From assembly GCA_050084985.1 (NCBI GenBank), contig JBITNC010000001.1, positions 13,950,001 through 14,014,000 of the forward strand: a stretch of DNA of 64,000 bases. The letters run 5' to 3'. Source of the DNA: Nageia nagi. Lineage: Eukaryota; Pinophyta. Below the pieces are notes generated by a model, which was not told the origin of the DNA, made no database searches, and saw only the letters and a list, made by a program, of their open reading frames with translations. Shown here piece after piece: positions 13,201 to 25,274 of this stretch (the stretch's first letter is position 1; each line of letters opens with the position of its first letter). A program made the translations under genes and the position numbers.

Positions 13201-14579
13201 GAGCAATAATTCATGACTCTTTTAGGGAGCCCACCATGATGGCAAGGGAGTGGAGCCAAAAACTAGGAGTGTTTTGTGTATGTTTTTTGGGCACTACTTA
13301 ATGTATTGCTAGTAGTTGTTTGAGCACTTAATATTTTTTGGCACATTATTATTTTGGATGGTTTTGTGTATGTTTTTAGGTACTACTTAATGTGTTATTA
13401 TTATTCAATGTATTGATAGTATTTTTTCAAGAACTTGGTATTTTTGTGCACCTTATTATTATAGATACTTACTCAAAAATGATGGTTGTTTTAGAATGCA
13501 ACAAGTATGCATGATGTCAAAATCCTATGTTTATCTTTATCTCAGCTGTAAAGTTTTGTGAAGACCCTTCCAAACATCACACATTTTGATAATTAATACA
13601 AAAAATGGCCTTTAACTATATGTAAATAGTGTGCTTTTGGTTATTCTTTACTAATATTTTTATTTCATTGCATCAAACTATGTTTGCCTCATGCATCTTG
13701 TTAAAAAACTCATGTGCTTTAAGATTATAATTCATATTTTAAGGGAAATGGATGTTTGAAACCAATGAATTCCTTATACTATATTATAATGCACCTTATA
13801 TATTTTATTTTATGTATTTAAATTAAACAAAATGACATTGGAATGACATTAAAGTTTTAATCTACCTATCTAAGATATACAAGAAAAAAAACTATTTTGT
13901 CAAAATGATTTAACCTAGACAAGAATACCATGCACAAAAGGAAAGATAGATTCAATTTTTGCAATACCTTTATGTAGGTTGATTGATTTCCAAAAGGGTG
14001 AATAATCTAATCATGATGCATAATGAACATTTTTGTGGAAGAAAAAGAACCAAAAAGGTCTAAAAGGTAATTACAAATCGAAGGTCATCATACATGAAAT
14101 GTAAGAAAATATACTTTTTCCAATTTTAGCATTGTATTATCTTGTCTTTCTAAGTAATATGATTCTAATTTTTGTTTTTTAATTTTCTATGTAGTTATTG
14201 GTGTTCTTATAGCTATAAGGAAAAGAGATACGAACCACCTCCTCCAAAACGGAAGAGGAATTTCACAATAAAGGGGTTTTTAATGTTATTTTATCATTAA
14301 GGTATTTAAAAGTTTACCTAATGTTGCATTTATTACATACAATAAATTTGAACATGTTACACTTGATGGAAAACCCTACCATGGAGTGCATGATACAAAA
14401 AAAATAAAAAAATAGGACCAATTTTTCTCCACATATGTTGAAAGAGACTAGTTCTTTGATTAAATCATTTCTAATAGATGGTGTTTCAGTTGATACAATA
14501 TGTAATGTGTAATTTATGCAAGAGTATTTTGAAAATGTACTTGGAATTAGATATCATTCCATTTTAAAGAGGGATGTTC
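13201..14579. other. MULE interior, no recognisable feature
   Basis: AT-rich sequence with scattered stops in all frames. It lies just upstream of the transposase remnant and may contain its N-terminal exons or promoter, but I recognise no motif. Confidence 0.4.
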
Positions 14580-16380
14580 AAATATATACAATAGATTAAT
14601 GAGGTGGAAGGTGCAGAAGGCTAAAGATGATTCCACTAGTATGGATTAGTGGTACTAGGCCAATAAGGAAATTTTGTTTATATAGAAGAACCTTAACCAT
14701 GAAATTAAAAAAAATGTTATCAGTATTAAAAAAAAATGGATGTTGGATAATATGGTGGAATTATCCCATAATAACATAATTTCAATGGATTCAACCTTTA
14801 GTACAAATTTATACAATGTAAGTATTGTTGACTTTTTGCATAGTTATTTATTTTTACATTGTTGATGTTATCTATAACTAATGTTTCTTGCATTACTGAT
14901 TTTTGTGCATTGCTAAATTTTTATGCATTGGAGTACCAATTTTACATATTTATTACATATGATTCCCAATAAATTAGTCTACCTATGGCTTGGGTTATCA
15001 CATACAAAAATGGTATTGATGACATAGCTAATGGCTTGAAATATTGAAAAAGTATTATCTAGAATGCTGACCAAGTTGGCATGTCAATGCTTTTCTTACT
15101 GATGATGTTGCTACAGAAATCTAGGCCATCAAGTTTGTGAACTATATTTTGTTTAAAAAAATATGCAAAATAAGTTTAAACCTAAAAATGTTTTGAATTT
15201 TATGAGTGTTCTTTTCTCTTGTTCATTTGGTGAATTTGCTTATGTTGTTGCATGTATGTCCAAGAAAGTGTTTGGTTGCAGGCATTTGTTGTGTGTTTGG
15301 CATGTGAGATAGGCTTCCACTTGGTTAAATAATCTATATAAGAAGGTGTCAAGTAAAGAGGTTGGAATAAAAATATTAGCAAGGTTAGATGAAATAATAT
15401 CCAAATGCAAGGATGATGCATATGTGAAATTAGTTGTATCTAAGTTTTATGCTGATTTCCATAATGAGAAGGATTTTATAGATTACTTGATTGGTAATTG
15501 GTTTGATGCTGATAGAATTTGTAAGTACAATTGTAACATGTTTATATTTTTTACTATTACTTTTTTCCTTGTAAAGAATTTATGATTTTGATTCTACATT
15601 TTCTATTGCAAGTATGTGGGCAAAATGCTACAAAAAATTTCCCCATTCCAATAAAGAAACAAATTCAACCATAGAATCATATCATTGTATTTTAAAAACT
15701 ATATTTCTATGTCAAAAGGAAATAAAATATGGTATAAGAATGGATTTTTTACTTTACATGCTTTTTGAACTAGTTTTGCCATATTATATGAATCTAGCTA
15801 AATTGAAGATACTTGGATTTTGGAACAATTACAAAAAGGAAAAGAGTCTAGAGACTGCAATACAAAAGTCTTATATGATACTTGATTCTTATTGTGTCAC
15901 TAATAAAAATGTCATTGGTTCATATTGGGTGAGGAATCAAACAAATGTGTCAAAATAATATCTTGTTACCCTTAAAGGTGAAGATTCTTACACATGGAAT
16001 TATAAGTGGGACCTTAGAGGTAACACATGCAAGCATGTATTCAAAATCATGAACATGTAAAATGAAACTATTAATTTTCCTAACTATATAATGATACCTA
16101 AACCTAATACACCTCATTATCCTAGAAACATATCCTCACCTCATGTTAACATCTCCCAAGGTTAGGAATATCAGGTTGATCATTCATCTCCAAGGATATT
16201 AGATGTAGATGATGGAAATACATGGTTAAAATCATTGTTAGAGCAATCTTATGATACTCCTAGAAGTAAGAGGTAGTTTGCAAGTATGGTTATGGATATG
16301 CAAGCTAGGTACCACCAATTTTCATTCCCACAAGATTATAATGTAGCTGAAAGGTCTAGAAGAAGAATAAAGAGTTGAAT
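14580..16380 (+). pseudogene. MULE transposase remnant with SWIM-like C-terminus
   Basis: The pieces fall in the order expected for a plant MULE transposase. 'NNIISMDSTFSTNLYN' (~14,770-14,820) resembles the first catalytic-Asp strand. 'FLTDD' (~15,090) and 'LLCVWHVR' (~15,285) resemble the second Asp region and the C..WH motif. An open stretch 15,346-15,520 follows. A likely intron (GTAAGT at about 15,521, AG near 15,612) precedes 'MWAKCYKKFPHSNKETNSTI' at 15,614. After a stop at 15,956-15,958 the frame continues with 'GNTCKHVFKIMNM', like the SWIM zinc-finger end, although the leading Cys pair appears lost. A further ~100 codons reach ~16,375. Several stops show that it is dead. The intron is inferred from the splice-like ends and the join in homology. 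Confidence 0.7.
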
Positions 16381-17639
16381 GAGTCCTTCAAGTAAAAAGA
16401 AAAGTGGGACTCAAGAGATGAAATCATGTGACTTAATTGTTGATACCCAATAAACTCCTACTTATATATTCCAAGATTAAAAAAGTGTGGTAGACCTAAT
16501 ACAACATAATTTCAAGTAAACACTATGTGATTTAATTTAATTTCATTCATAGAAATCATTTTCAAAATTTTTGATTCGAATACAAATTTTACTCTTTCTT
16601 GTAGATGATCATTTTGAATCAAAATCAACACATAGGTATTTTTCATTCTTGACCATAGTTGAGCAATATGATGTAGGGGAAAATTAGAATCAAAATATTT
16701 GGCATAGGATTCAAGATCAATGTTAAACTTTACAATAAATACATTAATGTTTGCTATAATTTTGACAATTGGGATTGTAATTGATATTTTTGTACTCTTC
16801 TTACTATTTTCATATGTAGATGCTTAGCATATTATTAGTAAAACAATAGTGAAGGCACACCTTAGCTTCTAACTAAGTTGTTTATGTCATTTGTATGGAT
16901 CTGAGATATTATAAAATATTTTATGTTTCATCATAATAGCTAAGTTGTGTATGACTAGAGTTGTGTATTTCTTGTGTATGGATCTGAGTTATTAACATCA
17001 TAATATCTATGAGAATTTCTTGAGAAAAATATAGCTAAATAATGAGAGTAGTAAAGAAAATGTCCTCAAAATAATATGCATGAATAATTTTAGGCATGAA
17101 AATATTGCTAACATAATGAGAAAAGGAAAAAAAACATGAAAGAAATGTGGAAAGGAGGCACATAATGCTATAATAAATACTACATGGTTACATTTCTAAA
17201 TATCCTACTTGTGCATGTTAAATTAAATACAATAAATAAGAAAAGTAAATAGAAGCCTTACAGTTGCATGGTTGATAGTCTTACCATAAAAGGAAATAAG
17301 ACATTATAGAAACTAGAAACAGAGCTATAGAAGCCTGTAATAAATTTTCAAAATATCCTATACATAGAACAACTTCAAAGTCATTAAAGGATATGGAACC
17401 CTTTATCTCCTTAGCCTAATTGTGATTGAAAGAAAAAAGGAGATAAGATCATTGTTTGCCAATGGAAGTCTTGGTAACCATGATATTGGATCATATATTT
17501 ACTCAATCTTTAATCAAAAATTAGAGCTTACATTAATCATGAATCATAATATATACCATTTTTTACAAACCCTAATATATACCATTATTCATGAACCCTA
17601 ATATATTCAAATATCCATATAATTAACTAATCATGAACC
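16381..17639. other. MULE interior, no recognisable feature
   Basis: AT-rich DNA downstream of the transposase remnant with no open frame of interest and no repeat that I could define. Confidence 0.4.
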
Positions 17640-17880
17640 ATATTCAATGATGAAAAATGATATTATATATGCCCATAAATTATCCTTATATACTTCCACA
17701 ATATAATGTATCATATATACACTCATCATGTATCTTGATATATGCCCATCATATATATTGATATATGTCTATCATATATCTTTAACATAACACTCTTGAT
17801 GTTAGCCATATATGCTCATCATATATTCCTATATATGCCCATGGTATATTTATATATATGCCCATGATATATCTACATGC
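17640..17880. repeat. Internal block of MULE subterminal motif, opposite orientation
   Basis: At least eight copies of ATATGCCCAT(G/C)ATATAT-like motifs, e.g. 'gatatatgcccatcatatat' and 'tatatatgcccatgatatat'. This is the same motif as the TIRs, oriented as in the right TIR. It may be the end of a second, nested or deleted, related element, or an internal regulatory block. Confidence 0.75.
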
Positions 17881-17959
17881 AATCTTAGGTTGTTTATTTC
17901 ATGAAAGGGTACTTGATAGGAAAGCAACAAAACCATTAAAGGGTTCGTAAAATATCATA

Positions 17960-18500
17960 TATGTTTTGTACTACATTATTTCATGGTTATGAATTCAGAA
18001 GAATAAGTGCATGTATGAATTGTAATGCATTATTCATGGTTATGAATGGGTCATAACCATTGCAAACTCTACATTAAATAATATTATAATTAAAACATAG
18101 GAATTGGATATAGATTTTTGTAGCTCTATTATTCATAAAATGGCATGTATGATTTGTATTGCATTATTTCCTAGTTATGAATTTAGAAGAACCATTACAT
18201 GTATGATTTATATTGAATTTTGTATGAATTTTAATGCATTCTTCATGGTTATAAATGCAGCATAACCATTGCAAATTATTCATTAAATAATATTGCAATT
18301 AAAACATACGATTTGGGCCCAAATTTCTATAGCTTTGTCATTTGTAAAATAGCATGTATGATTTCTATTGCATTATTCATGGTTATGAATTTAGAAGAAC
18401 CATTGAAAGGTTTAGCATTGATGACTTGTAATGCATCATTGGTGGTTTTAATATTTCAATTAAAACATAGAATTTGGGCCTAGATTTTTGTATCTCTATT
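17960..18500. repeat. ~200-bp degenerate tandem repeat, about three copies
   Basis: Shared pieces recur near 18,073, 18,281 and 18,450: 'aattaaaacata' followed by 'aatttgggcctagatttttgtagctct'-like sequence and 'gcattattcatggttatgaat'. No coding capacity. The following ~900 bp (18,500-19,430) hold no recognisable gene. Confidence 0.6.
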
Positions 18501-19439
18501 ATTTACAATTGTATAAGAGTTGTGAAAATTAGTTCAATACAATGACTATGTACAAAAAAAGGCTTTTAAAAATATTCCATCAATATAAGTAAATAATATT
18601 TGAAAAAATCAATGAAACAACATTTACTTTTGAGATTCATAAAGATGATCAATTATACAGTCATAAACATAATCAAATATTCACTATCAAATATACATAG
18701 TAAAATATACATTTATCCCAAATCTTATCATCATAAACAATATGATGGAAAAAATATAGAGAGTCAAATATACAATCACAATTACAATTACAATTACAAA
18801 GTCTTATCCAGAAATATACATGGAAAATGGGGTGGGAATAAAGCATATTTTTCTATTATGTGAGAAGAAATCCACATTTGGAACATACATGAATGGATTT
18901 TTTTCATCTATAATCTCTTTAACATCATAATAAATACTATTGTAGTAATGCTTGTAAAACTTTTTGTATATTTTCCTTCATGATTTCTACTGCTCTCTAT
19001 TATTCCCATGTAGCAAGATGGTTTCAAATATAGGTGAGTGTTCTCCCTTACATTTTTCTACCTCCATAAGTATTTTGTTGTGTAGAGATATGTATTGGGG
19101 CATTCTGATGGCTTTGTATTTAAACTTATTTGTTATGACTAATTTCTTTATATCTCCACTGTCCACTCCTAGGGTTACATACGATAAAATTCAAAATCTA
19201 TAAGTTGCCACATCAAAAGTGAAATAAAGTACATTGTACATCAAATCAAAGTAAACAACAACATATAAATTTTCATATTAGGAATATTAAAAAAAACTAA
19301 ACTAAATAAAACTACATTAATCAATTTTATTGTACAATTTTTATTTACATCAACAAAGACTTATTGATTTATGTTGTAACCTATTACATGTAGAAAAGTT
19401 TGAGGTATTAAAATACCCTACAAGGATTTTACATGTGAC

Positions 19440-20660
19440 CTTTTAAAATTTCACCTCTTGAAATGGCTTGCTCATTTTTTTCCCCTTGTTTTCCATCAAG
19501 GTATAAGTCTTAGGTAGCTTTGTACCTCCAAGAGAAAGCTTGGAGTTATACCAAGCATCTCTCTTACCTTCATCCCTTTTCACAGTAAGAGGAGTTATCT
19601 CCATGGTTGGTCTAGATCTAGATATAAGATCTAGTGTCTTCCTAAATGCTCATTTATTATCTTTTAGTATATTTCTTTCATCAATTCCTTGCATGATAAA
19701 AGGTATAAAATAATGTTGTTAGGTTGAGGTTACTAAATGTCTAAAACATGAACCAAAAATATATAAAAAATTAATGCTAATACCCACCTATTTTTTTCAT
19801 TCTCTACTTTTGTGAGAGTGAATTCCACTATCAAATTTCTAGTTAGGTTGATGTTATTTAATGCCCTAGCTTTGAAGTCAATGACCTAGTCATACGCACA
19901 TTTTCATGTTAAAAATGTAGCAAAGTAATCTTTGTAATAATCCTTACCCTATTTTAATAGAGTGTAGTCTTCATCCTCCTTTTTTTTCCCTTTTTTATTC
20001 TCCCATAATTTCATATATTAATTAGAATTCATAACATATCCTTTTCTACAGTTCTCATCTACTCTATAACCAAGAGTATCAAAAATGTAACATGCATGTT
20101 CCTCAACTTTCAAAATGAAAAAATGATCAGCCCATGCAATAATGTAAATTCTAGGAGTTTCTAAAATGACATTCAATATTTTGTTAATAGTTTTATCCTT
20201 TAATATTTTGAACTTTGCCATCACACCCTTTGGCTTAAGTAAGGCCTACTTGGAATACATAAATTCAAAAGTTATAGAATTCAACTTTTTCTCAAGAATG
20301 TAATCCAAATTAAAATTTCCATCTAGATAGTTATCATTCAAGGATGGAATCATTTTTAGCCTATTCCATTCTTCACATCCATGTTGTATTAGTGTATTGA
20401 GTTATTTTTTATTAGGAAAAATACTAGGGTGTTAATGTAACTAAATTATAAGGAGTAAAAAACAAATAGAACAAGTAGCCACCTCTCCACCAACTTATTG
20501 GTCTATCAAAGGAAAATATATTTCAAATTTTAAAAACTCTTTTTCATTCAAGTTGGATAAACAAAAATCATCCCATGTGGCTATAAGAGTACCACTACAT
20601 TTACCATTTTCTTCCTCTACAAGTAATTCTTCATTTTACTATTATTATGCATGACAAAAC
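19440..20660 (-). pseudogene. Remnant resembling plant EEIG1/EHBP1-type NT-C2 proteins
   Basis: On the minus strand, a conceptual reading with interruptions gives 'GCEEWNRL', 'DGNFNLDYILEKKLNSI', then the open stretch 20,018-20,224 with 'IIAWADHFFILKVEEHACYI' and 'FDTLGYRVDENCRKGYV', then 'GKDYYKDYFATF' and 'RNLIVEFTL'. From memory of plant NT-C2/EEIG1-like proteins, a conserved C-terminal part has a similar series (W-D-HFFxxK, DTLGERLxEGCxQAY, GKECCxEYIxxFLA). The match is to pattern only. Introns and stops prevent a gene model. It may be a MULE-captured gene fragment or part of an unrelated transposon protein. Confidence 0.35.
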
Positions 20661-20739
20661 AAATTAGGATGCCCTTATACTCAAATAAACCTATTGAAAA
20701 AAATATGTACAATATTTTATTTATGTAGCAATTCATGAC

Positions 20740-21260
20740 TACATAAAGGCTTCCCTTAAATGCTATTAAGCGTAGATGGAAATAGTTTCATGATGTGTAA
20801 TGATCATAGGATATGCATAATATGGGTTTTCAAAAAAGGCCCTACCTAGTTGGAAGCATAGAGAAGGCATCTAGATTATTTGACAGGATGCATGATGCAA
20901 ACATAGTTTTGTGGTGTGCAATGATTAAAGGATATGCGCAAAAAAGGTTTTTAGAAAAGGCCCTACATACTTACATTTGTCTAGTGTAAAGCCTAACTCT
21001 ACAACCTTTTCTAACATTTGATAAGCATGTCCCATCAAAGCAAACTATCAAAGAAGGTATGGGCATCCATCAAATAGTAGTTTGATAGAATGCATGATGT
21101 AGACACAATCTCATGGTGTGAAATGATCATAGGATATGCACAACATGGGAGTTTTAGAAGAAGGCCCTCAATACTTGTAGATAGATGCAATTGTCAATTG
21201 TAAAACCCAACTTTGTAACCTTACCAACATTCTTCAAGCATGTGCCACTAAATATAGAGT
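20740..21260 (+). pseudogene. Pentatricopeptide repeat (PPR) protein fragment
   Basis: One frame gives 'ASRLFDRMHDANIVLWCAMI' followed by 'KGYAQKRFLEKAL', a near-perfect PPR unit of the PLS type. A second, frame-shifted unit at 21,090-21,170 and 'MQLSIVKPNFVTLPTF' at 21,185 continue it. An earlier, more decayed unit lies at ~20,780-20,850. PPR proteins are organellar RNA-binding proteins. This fragment has no start, no organelle signal and several breaks, so it is a dead gene piece inside the MULE. A matching C-terminal piece lies at 23,360-23,850 in the same orientation. Confidence 0.75.
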
Positions 21261-21536
21261 GTGGACTATGTAATATGTTGGGTCCAAGTTTCCACATCTA
21301 CAACATGTCATTCTTGGAACCCTACCTCTTCATGACCTTATCCTTTGTTTACATCCTCCTTTTGTTCCATTACTTTATGCATGTTACCCTATATCATAAA
21401 CAAAATGATGAAATGAAAAGTTAATTAAAAAATATACTTCTTATGAAATGAATAGTAAATATTTGATATAAAAGTAGGAATGATTATACCTATTAGGTTA
21501 AAGTTGTAGTGATTTAGTTTCCATTATCGCAAAGCC

Positions 21537-22161
21537 CTAAATAGCTTCTCCCAAAATAGTAGCATCCCCATTGGGTATGGATTGCATGTAACCACTAAAA
21601 TTATATGACATCATCTCTATGGAAATGTGCCGCTCTTTGATAGTGCTATTGGTGTATTTGCTAATAGGATCATCATTATGCACATTGGTAGACCCCATTA
21701 TATTACTAACAAGGTTAAGGAGATGCACCTTTTAACCCTTTTTGGTGGCAAATGATCCATCATTTACATATTCCTATACTTGTGGACTAGCATTTGTTTG
21801 CACAGGAAATCAAGTCAATAATTAATTAAAAAACATAATTATTATGAAACATAAATATCATTAATTACATAAACATTTGATATAAATTTAGGAATGATTA
21901 TACCTATTGGGTTTTAATAGATTATTGGCACTCAAGTTGCACTAAGTTAGTGTCCCATAACACAAATCCCCATAGAGCTTCTCCTAATGTCGTAGCATCC
22001 CCATTGGGTATAAGTAGCTTGTAACCACTAAAATTAATTATTATCACCTCTATTGAAATATACCCTTCATCAATAGTGGTACCATGGCATGTGCCAATAG
22101 GATTATCCTTGTGCATATTTCTAGACCCCACTATATTACCAAGAGGATCAAGGAGATGCAC
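21537..22161 (-). pseudogene. Two tandem domains resembling DUF8039
   Basis: Two minus-strand open stretches (21,922-22,161, then 21,537-21,728) encode clearly duplicated segments. Each starts MHLL(D/N), then 'GNIVGS' or 'SNIMGS', 'NPIG' or 'DPIS', 'ISIEV' or 'ISIEM', 'NFSGY', 'IPNGDAT' and 'LGEA(L/I)WGF'. The pattern (a GN-V strand, a dipeptide-Pro turn, a valine-rich strand, then GEA-G-F/W at the end) resembles the DUF8039 domain found in plant transposon-associated proteins. Each copy is followed on the minus strand by an AT-rich spacer, so they may be separate exons. The duplication is directly visible; the family name is inference. Whether they belonged to the same gene as the NT-C2-like remnant downstream is unknown. 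Confidence 0.5.
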
Positions 22162-22169
22162 CTTTTGAT

Positions 22170-23355
22170 CCTTTTTGATGATAAATAGACCAATATTATC
22201 ATATCATACCTACATGTCAAATAATGATGCTTTAGAGACCCTCAACTGAATGCAAAAATATATAATTTAGTTGAAATTAAATTACAACAAAATGGAGTTA
22301 CTCGATCATTTACATCATGATCAACATTAATCTCATCATCAACATTCACCCCATCATCAACATTCACCTCATCATTAACATCTCAAGCATTTTTTGTAGA
22401 CTAAAAATCCATTACACATGAAGACCCTTCAATATGTGGCAAATCCTATCAACAATTTTGTGATGTCAACAATCAACAATATTGTATATTTGTACAAATA
22501 TCTAATAACAACAATTTTTTGATTTTTTTTTTTAAAATTCTTATTGAACTATTATTTTATTACCTTCCCTTATATGATAAATTTCACATGTCTCTTACTG
22601 AATTCATGTTTATAATGTTGCAATTTTCTCCTATTCTTCCTATCCTCGAAATTATACTCTTCCAATTTTCTTTTCAATTCAACAATGACTGGTTCTAGCT
22701 TTTTTCTATCTTTGAAATCATACTCAAAATAAAGACCACTGGACCTCTATAATGTTTACTATTAAATTATCTCAACATCAACTTATTTATATCCTTCCTA
22801 TCTATTGTATATTTATTTTGGTTATATGATTATGGCTTTTTAATTCCATTAGTTGGAATCCTACCTATTGGAAAAGGATAAACTGGTGGTGCACCTTCAT
22901 GATCTTGGCTCCTATGTTGGTATAACCTCTTCATGTCACCCTTTTGAACACCATTGATCAAACCATAATTCCCAAGAAGGAAAAATATTGAATTCTATCA
23001 CCCTTCATCGTGGCTATCCATTCTCCTGCAATAGAATCTACAAAAGACTTATCTATGATTAGGTACCTAATGCAAGCTCCTATAATCCCCCTCATAAAGA
23101 TATATAGTTTGTTCCTAAAATAAACAAATATAATATCAACATATACTTTTACTTCCCACATAAAATAATAAAAATCAAATGTGTATTATTTGGCACAACC
23201 ATCATCAACAAGGACATTTCTATAACACACTTCTAAATTATAAGTGTAACTTCCTTATAATTAAAAAAATGATACATATTCAAAGTATGAACTTGCAATA
23301 GGGTTTATCAATACATCAAATACTACATAAAAGTATTTTTCTATCACATGTTATG
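22170..23355. other. MULE interior, no recognisable gene
   Basis: Contains short repeats of 'catcatcaacattcacc' (22,315-22,380). A 67-codon minus-strand open frame (22,958-23,161) contains 'GEWIATMKGDRI' but has no recognisable homology. It could be an upstream exon of the minus-strand remnants at 19.4-22.2 kb; this is speculative. Confidence 0.35.
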
Positions 23356-23359
23356 ATTT

Positions 23360-23850
23360 TCAATTACTTAGTAGACATGATTCAAACACAGTTTCATGGA
23401 ATGCAATGATTGGAGGATATGCAATTCAAGGCCACATACAACAAAGATACCCTTGAAATCTTTCATTTGATGAAAAAATTGAGTAAACTATCAAATTTAT
23501 TGTCAAGATAAAATGTATGTTATTCCTAGGTGCTTTTACATTACATAAGAATGTAGAAATCAGGGTATTTATAGAAATATTTTTTAATTTGGTGGAGACT
23601 AAATATGCTCCATCATATGTTCTTATTTCAATTTTTTTATGCAAAAGTGGTAAACTAGGATTATGTTGAATGAGTATAAAAATTGATGAAAGATTGAGAA
23701 ATCAAAAAGATAGTTGTATTTAGGTTCAAAAGAGGGTAAATGGATTAAGGAAATTAATGAGAGATTGAGGAATCAGAAAGAAACCTAGTTTTAGTTGGAT
23801 TGAAGTTAATTGTAGAAGAATTTGAACATTGTTAATTTTGCTTTCCCAAA
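23360..23850 (+). pseudogene. PPR protein C-terminal (E-motif) fragment
   Basis: 'DSNTVSWNAMIGGYAIQGH' at ~23,370-23,420 is a typical PPR unit. About 300 bp later one frame reads 'APSYVLISIF' and then, across stops, 'KLMRD' and 'GIRKKPSFSWIEVN' (~23,690-23,815). This resembles the conserved E motif that ends plant PLS-class PPR proteins. The piece is in the same orientation as the PPR fragment at 20.7-21.3 kb, so both probably derive from one gene later split by insertion and decay. Not functional. Confidence 0.7.
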
Positions 23851-24611
23851 ATTTAAAAAAAAACCCCAAAATTGGGAAAATTATAATAGGGTTTATAAAT
23901 ACATCAAAACTAATTAAAAGAGTATTTCATTTACATGTATTTGTTATTCTCATAAGAAGGATGGTTCTAATTGAAAAAAAAAACCCTAACTGTGAATTTG
24001 TAAAGTTATTATGAATAATAAAGAAACTATCAAACAATGCATTATCATAGAAAAATACATTATCAAATAATTTATACAATGGGAAATGTGGGAAATGAGT
24101 AAAATTACCCTAAACCCTACACATTATTGAACAATGCTCCAAATTGGGAAATTTGAAATAGGGTTTGCTATTAAATTGAATAATATTTAAAAGTGTATTT
24201 CTATCATAAGAAAATATTAAGAAAAAATATAACTAAAAAATCACATGTAGAGAATCAACAAGGAAAAAACATAACCAAACAAATTTAATAGGAATGCATA
24301 CCAGGATGGTCATTGTGTCCTTACTAGTAGAAAGCTCCATGTAGTGGTATCATATAGAATGCTTTGCAATTTTAAAGGATTTGGTTAAGGTTTTTTAATT
24401 TATTAATAAAAAATAAAACAAGAAAATGTAAACAGGTACAAAGAAGAAAACAATTAGATAGGAGATGCAAGCATATGAGTACAAGGCTCATCTTGGTGGC
24501 ATCATTTAGGATAGTCTACAAATGTTTCAATTTGAGATCATATTCTTTTATTTTGAATGTTTGAGAAAATAATAATGGTGGATACATTCCCAAAATTTTA
24601 ACTTTGTATTT
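23851..24611. other. MULE interior, right: no recognisable gene
   Basis: Repeated short segment 'atagggttta(t/c)aatacatcaaa' at ~23,297 and ~23,885, with a looser copy at ~24,157. A 61-codon open frame (23,829-24,014, +) covers one copy and has no recognisable domain. Confidence 0.35.
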
Positions 24612-25274
24612 ATAATATATGTTATATGCCCATAATAGGTTCATTATATGGCCATAATATAACTAAAATTGTACTTAACTTTTTCCTAGTTCTCGCTATA
24701 TGCCTGTAATATATCTCATTCAAAAATTTAAAAATTTTCCATTCTTAATTCTCACTATATTCCCATAATATAACTATAATATGACTATAATATATCTTGT
24801 ACAAAAATTTCAACATTTTTTGTTCTTATTTCTTGATATACACCCATGTTATCCTAAGTGATATACACTTGTAATATATCTATTTTCAAAATTTCTATTT
24901 TTTTCATATTTATTACTATACACCCATGATATATCGAGGCCATAAATTCTATTTTTTTCCAAGTTCTTGCTATATGCCCATGATATATCTCATCGAAGAG
25001 GTGGAGTTTTCTGATGCCTCTTAGCATATGCCCATGATATAGCTTCTATATACACCAATGATATATCTAGGTGTAGAATAAAATTCAAAAGGCATATAGG
25101 TGGTAGACATTAATATATGCTCATAATATCAATTTTGATATATGCCCATAATATATTAGAGTAGAGTGGTAGAATTAGGTGAAGGTGGTAGTGGTGGAAC
25201 TAATATACACCCAATATTATTTTTGATATACTCCTACAATATATGTGTGAATTTGGTTGGAGGATAGTCTCTTC
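24612..25274 (-). repeat. Right terminal inverted repeat of the MULE
   Basis: Reverse-complement partner of 10,116-10,890, ending ...GGATAGTCTCTTC. It contains many ATATGCCCATGATATA-like motifs. The match to the left TIR is collinear but interrupted by small indels, which fits an old insertion. Confidence 0.8.

Larger units (their letters stand above)
10116..25274 (+). mobile_element. Mutator-like DNA transposon (MULE), 15.2 kb, decayed
   Basis: Defined by a 9-bp target-site duplication, long inverted repeats at both ends and an internal MULE-type transposase remnant. The left end begins AGGAAGAGCCTATCC. The right end, read inward on the other strand, begins GAAGAGACTATCC, so the left end carries two extra bases. 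It sits inside the 3' LTR of element X. Besides the transposase it holds PPR, DUF8039-like and NT-C2-like fragments, so it is either a gene-capturing MULE or has itself received insertions. All coding sequence is broken. Confidence 0.8.

Noticed and set aside
18600-19203. Two + strand open frames of 87 and 79 codons
   Set aside because: Composition is that of AT-rich non-coding DNA (Asn/Tyr/Ile-rich, simple repeats); no domain.
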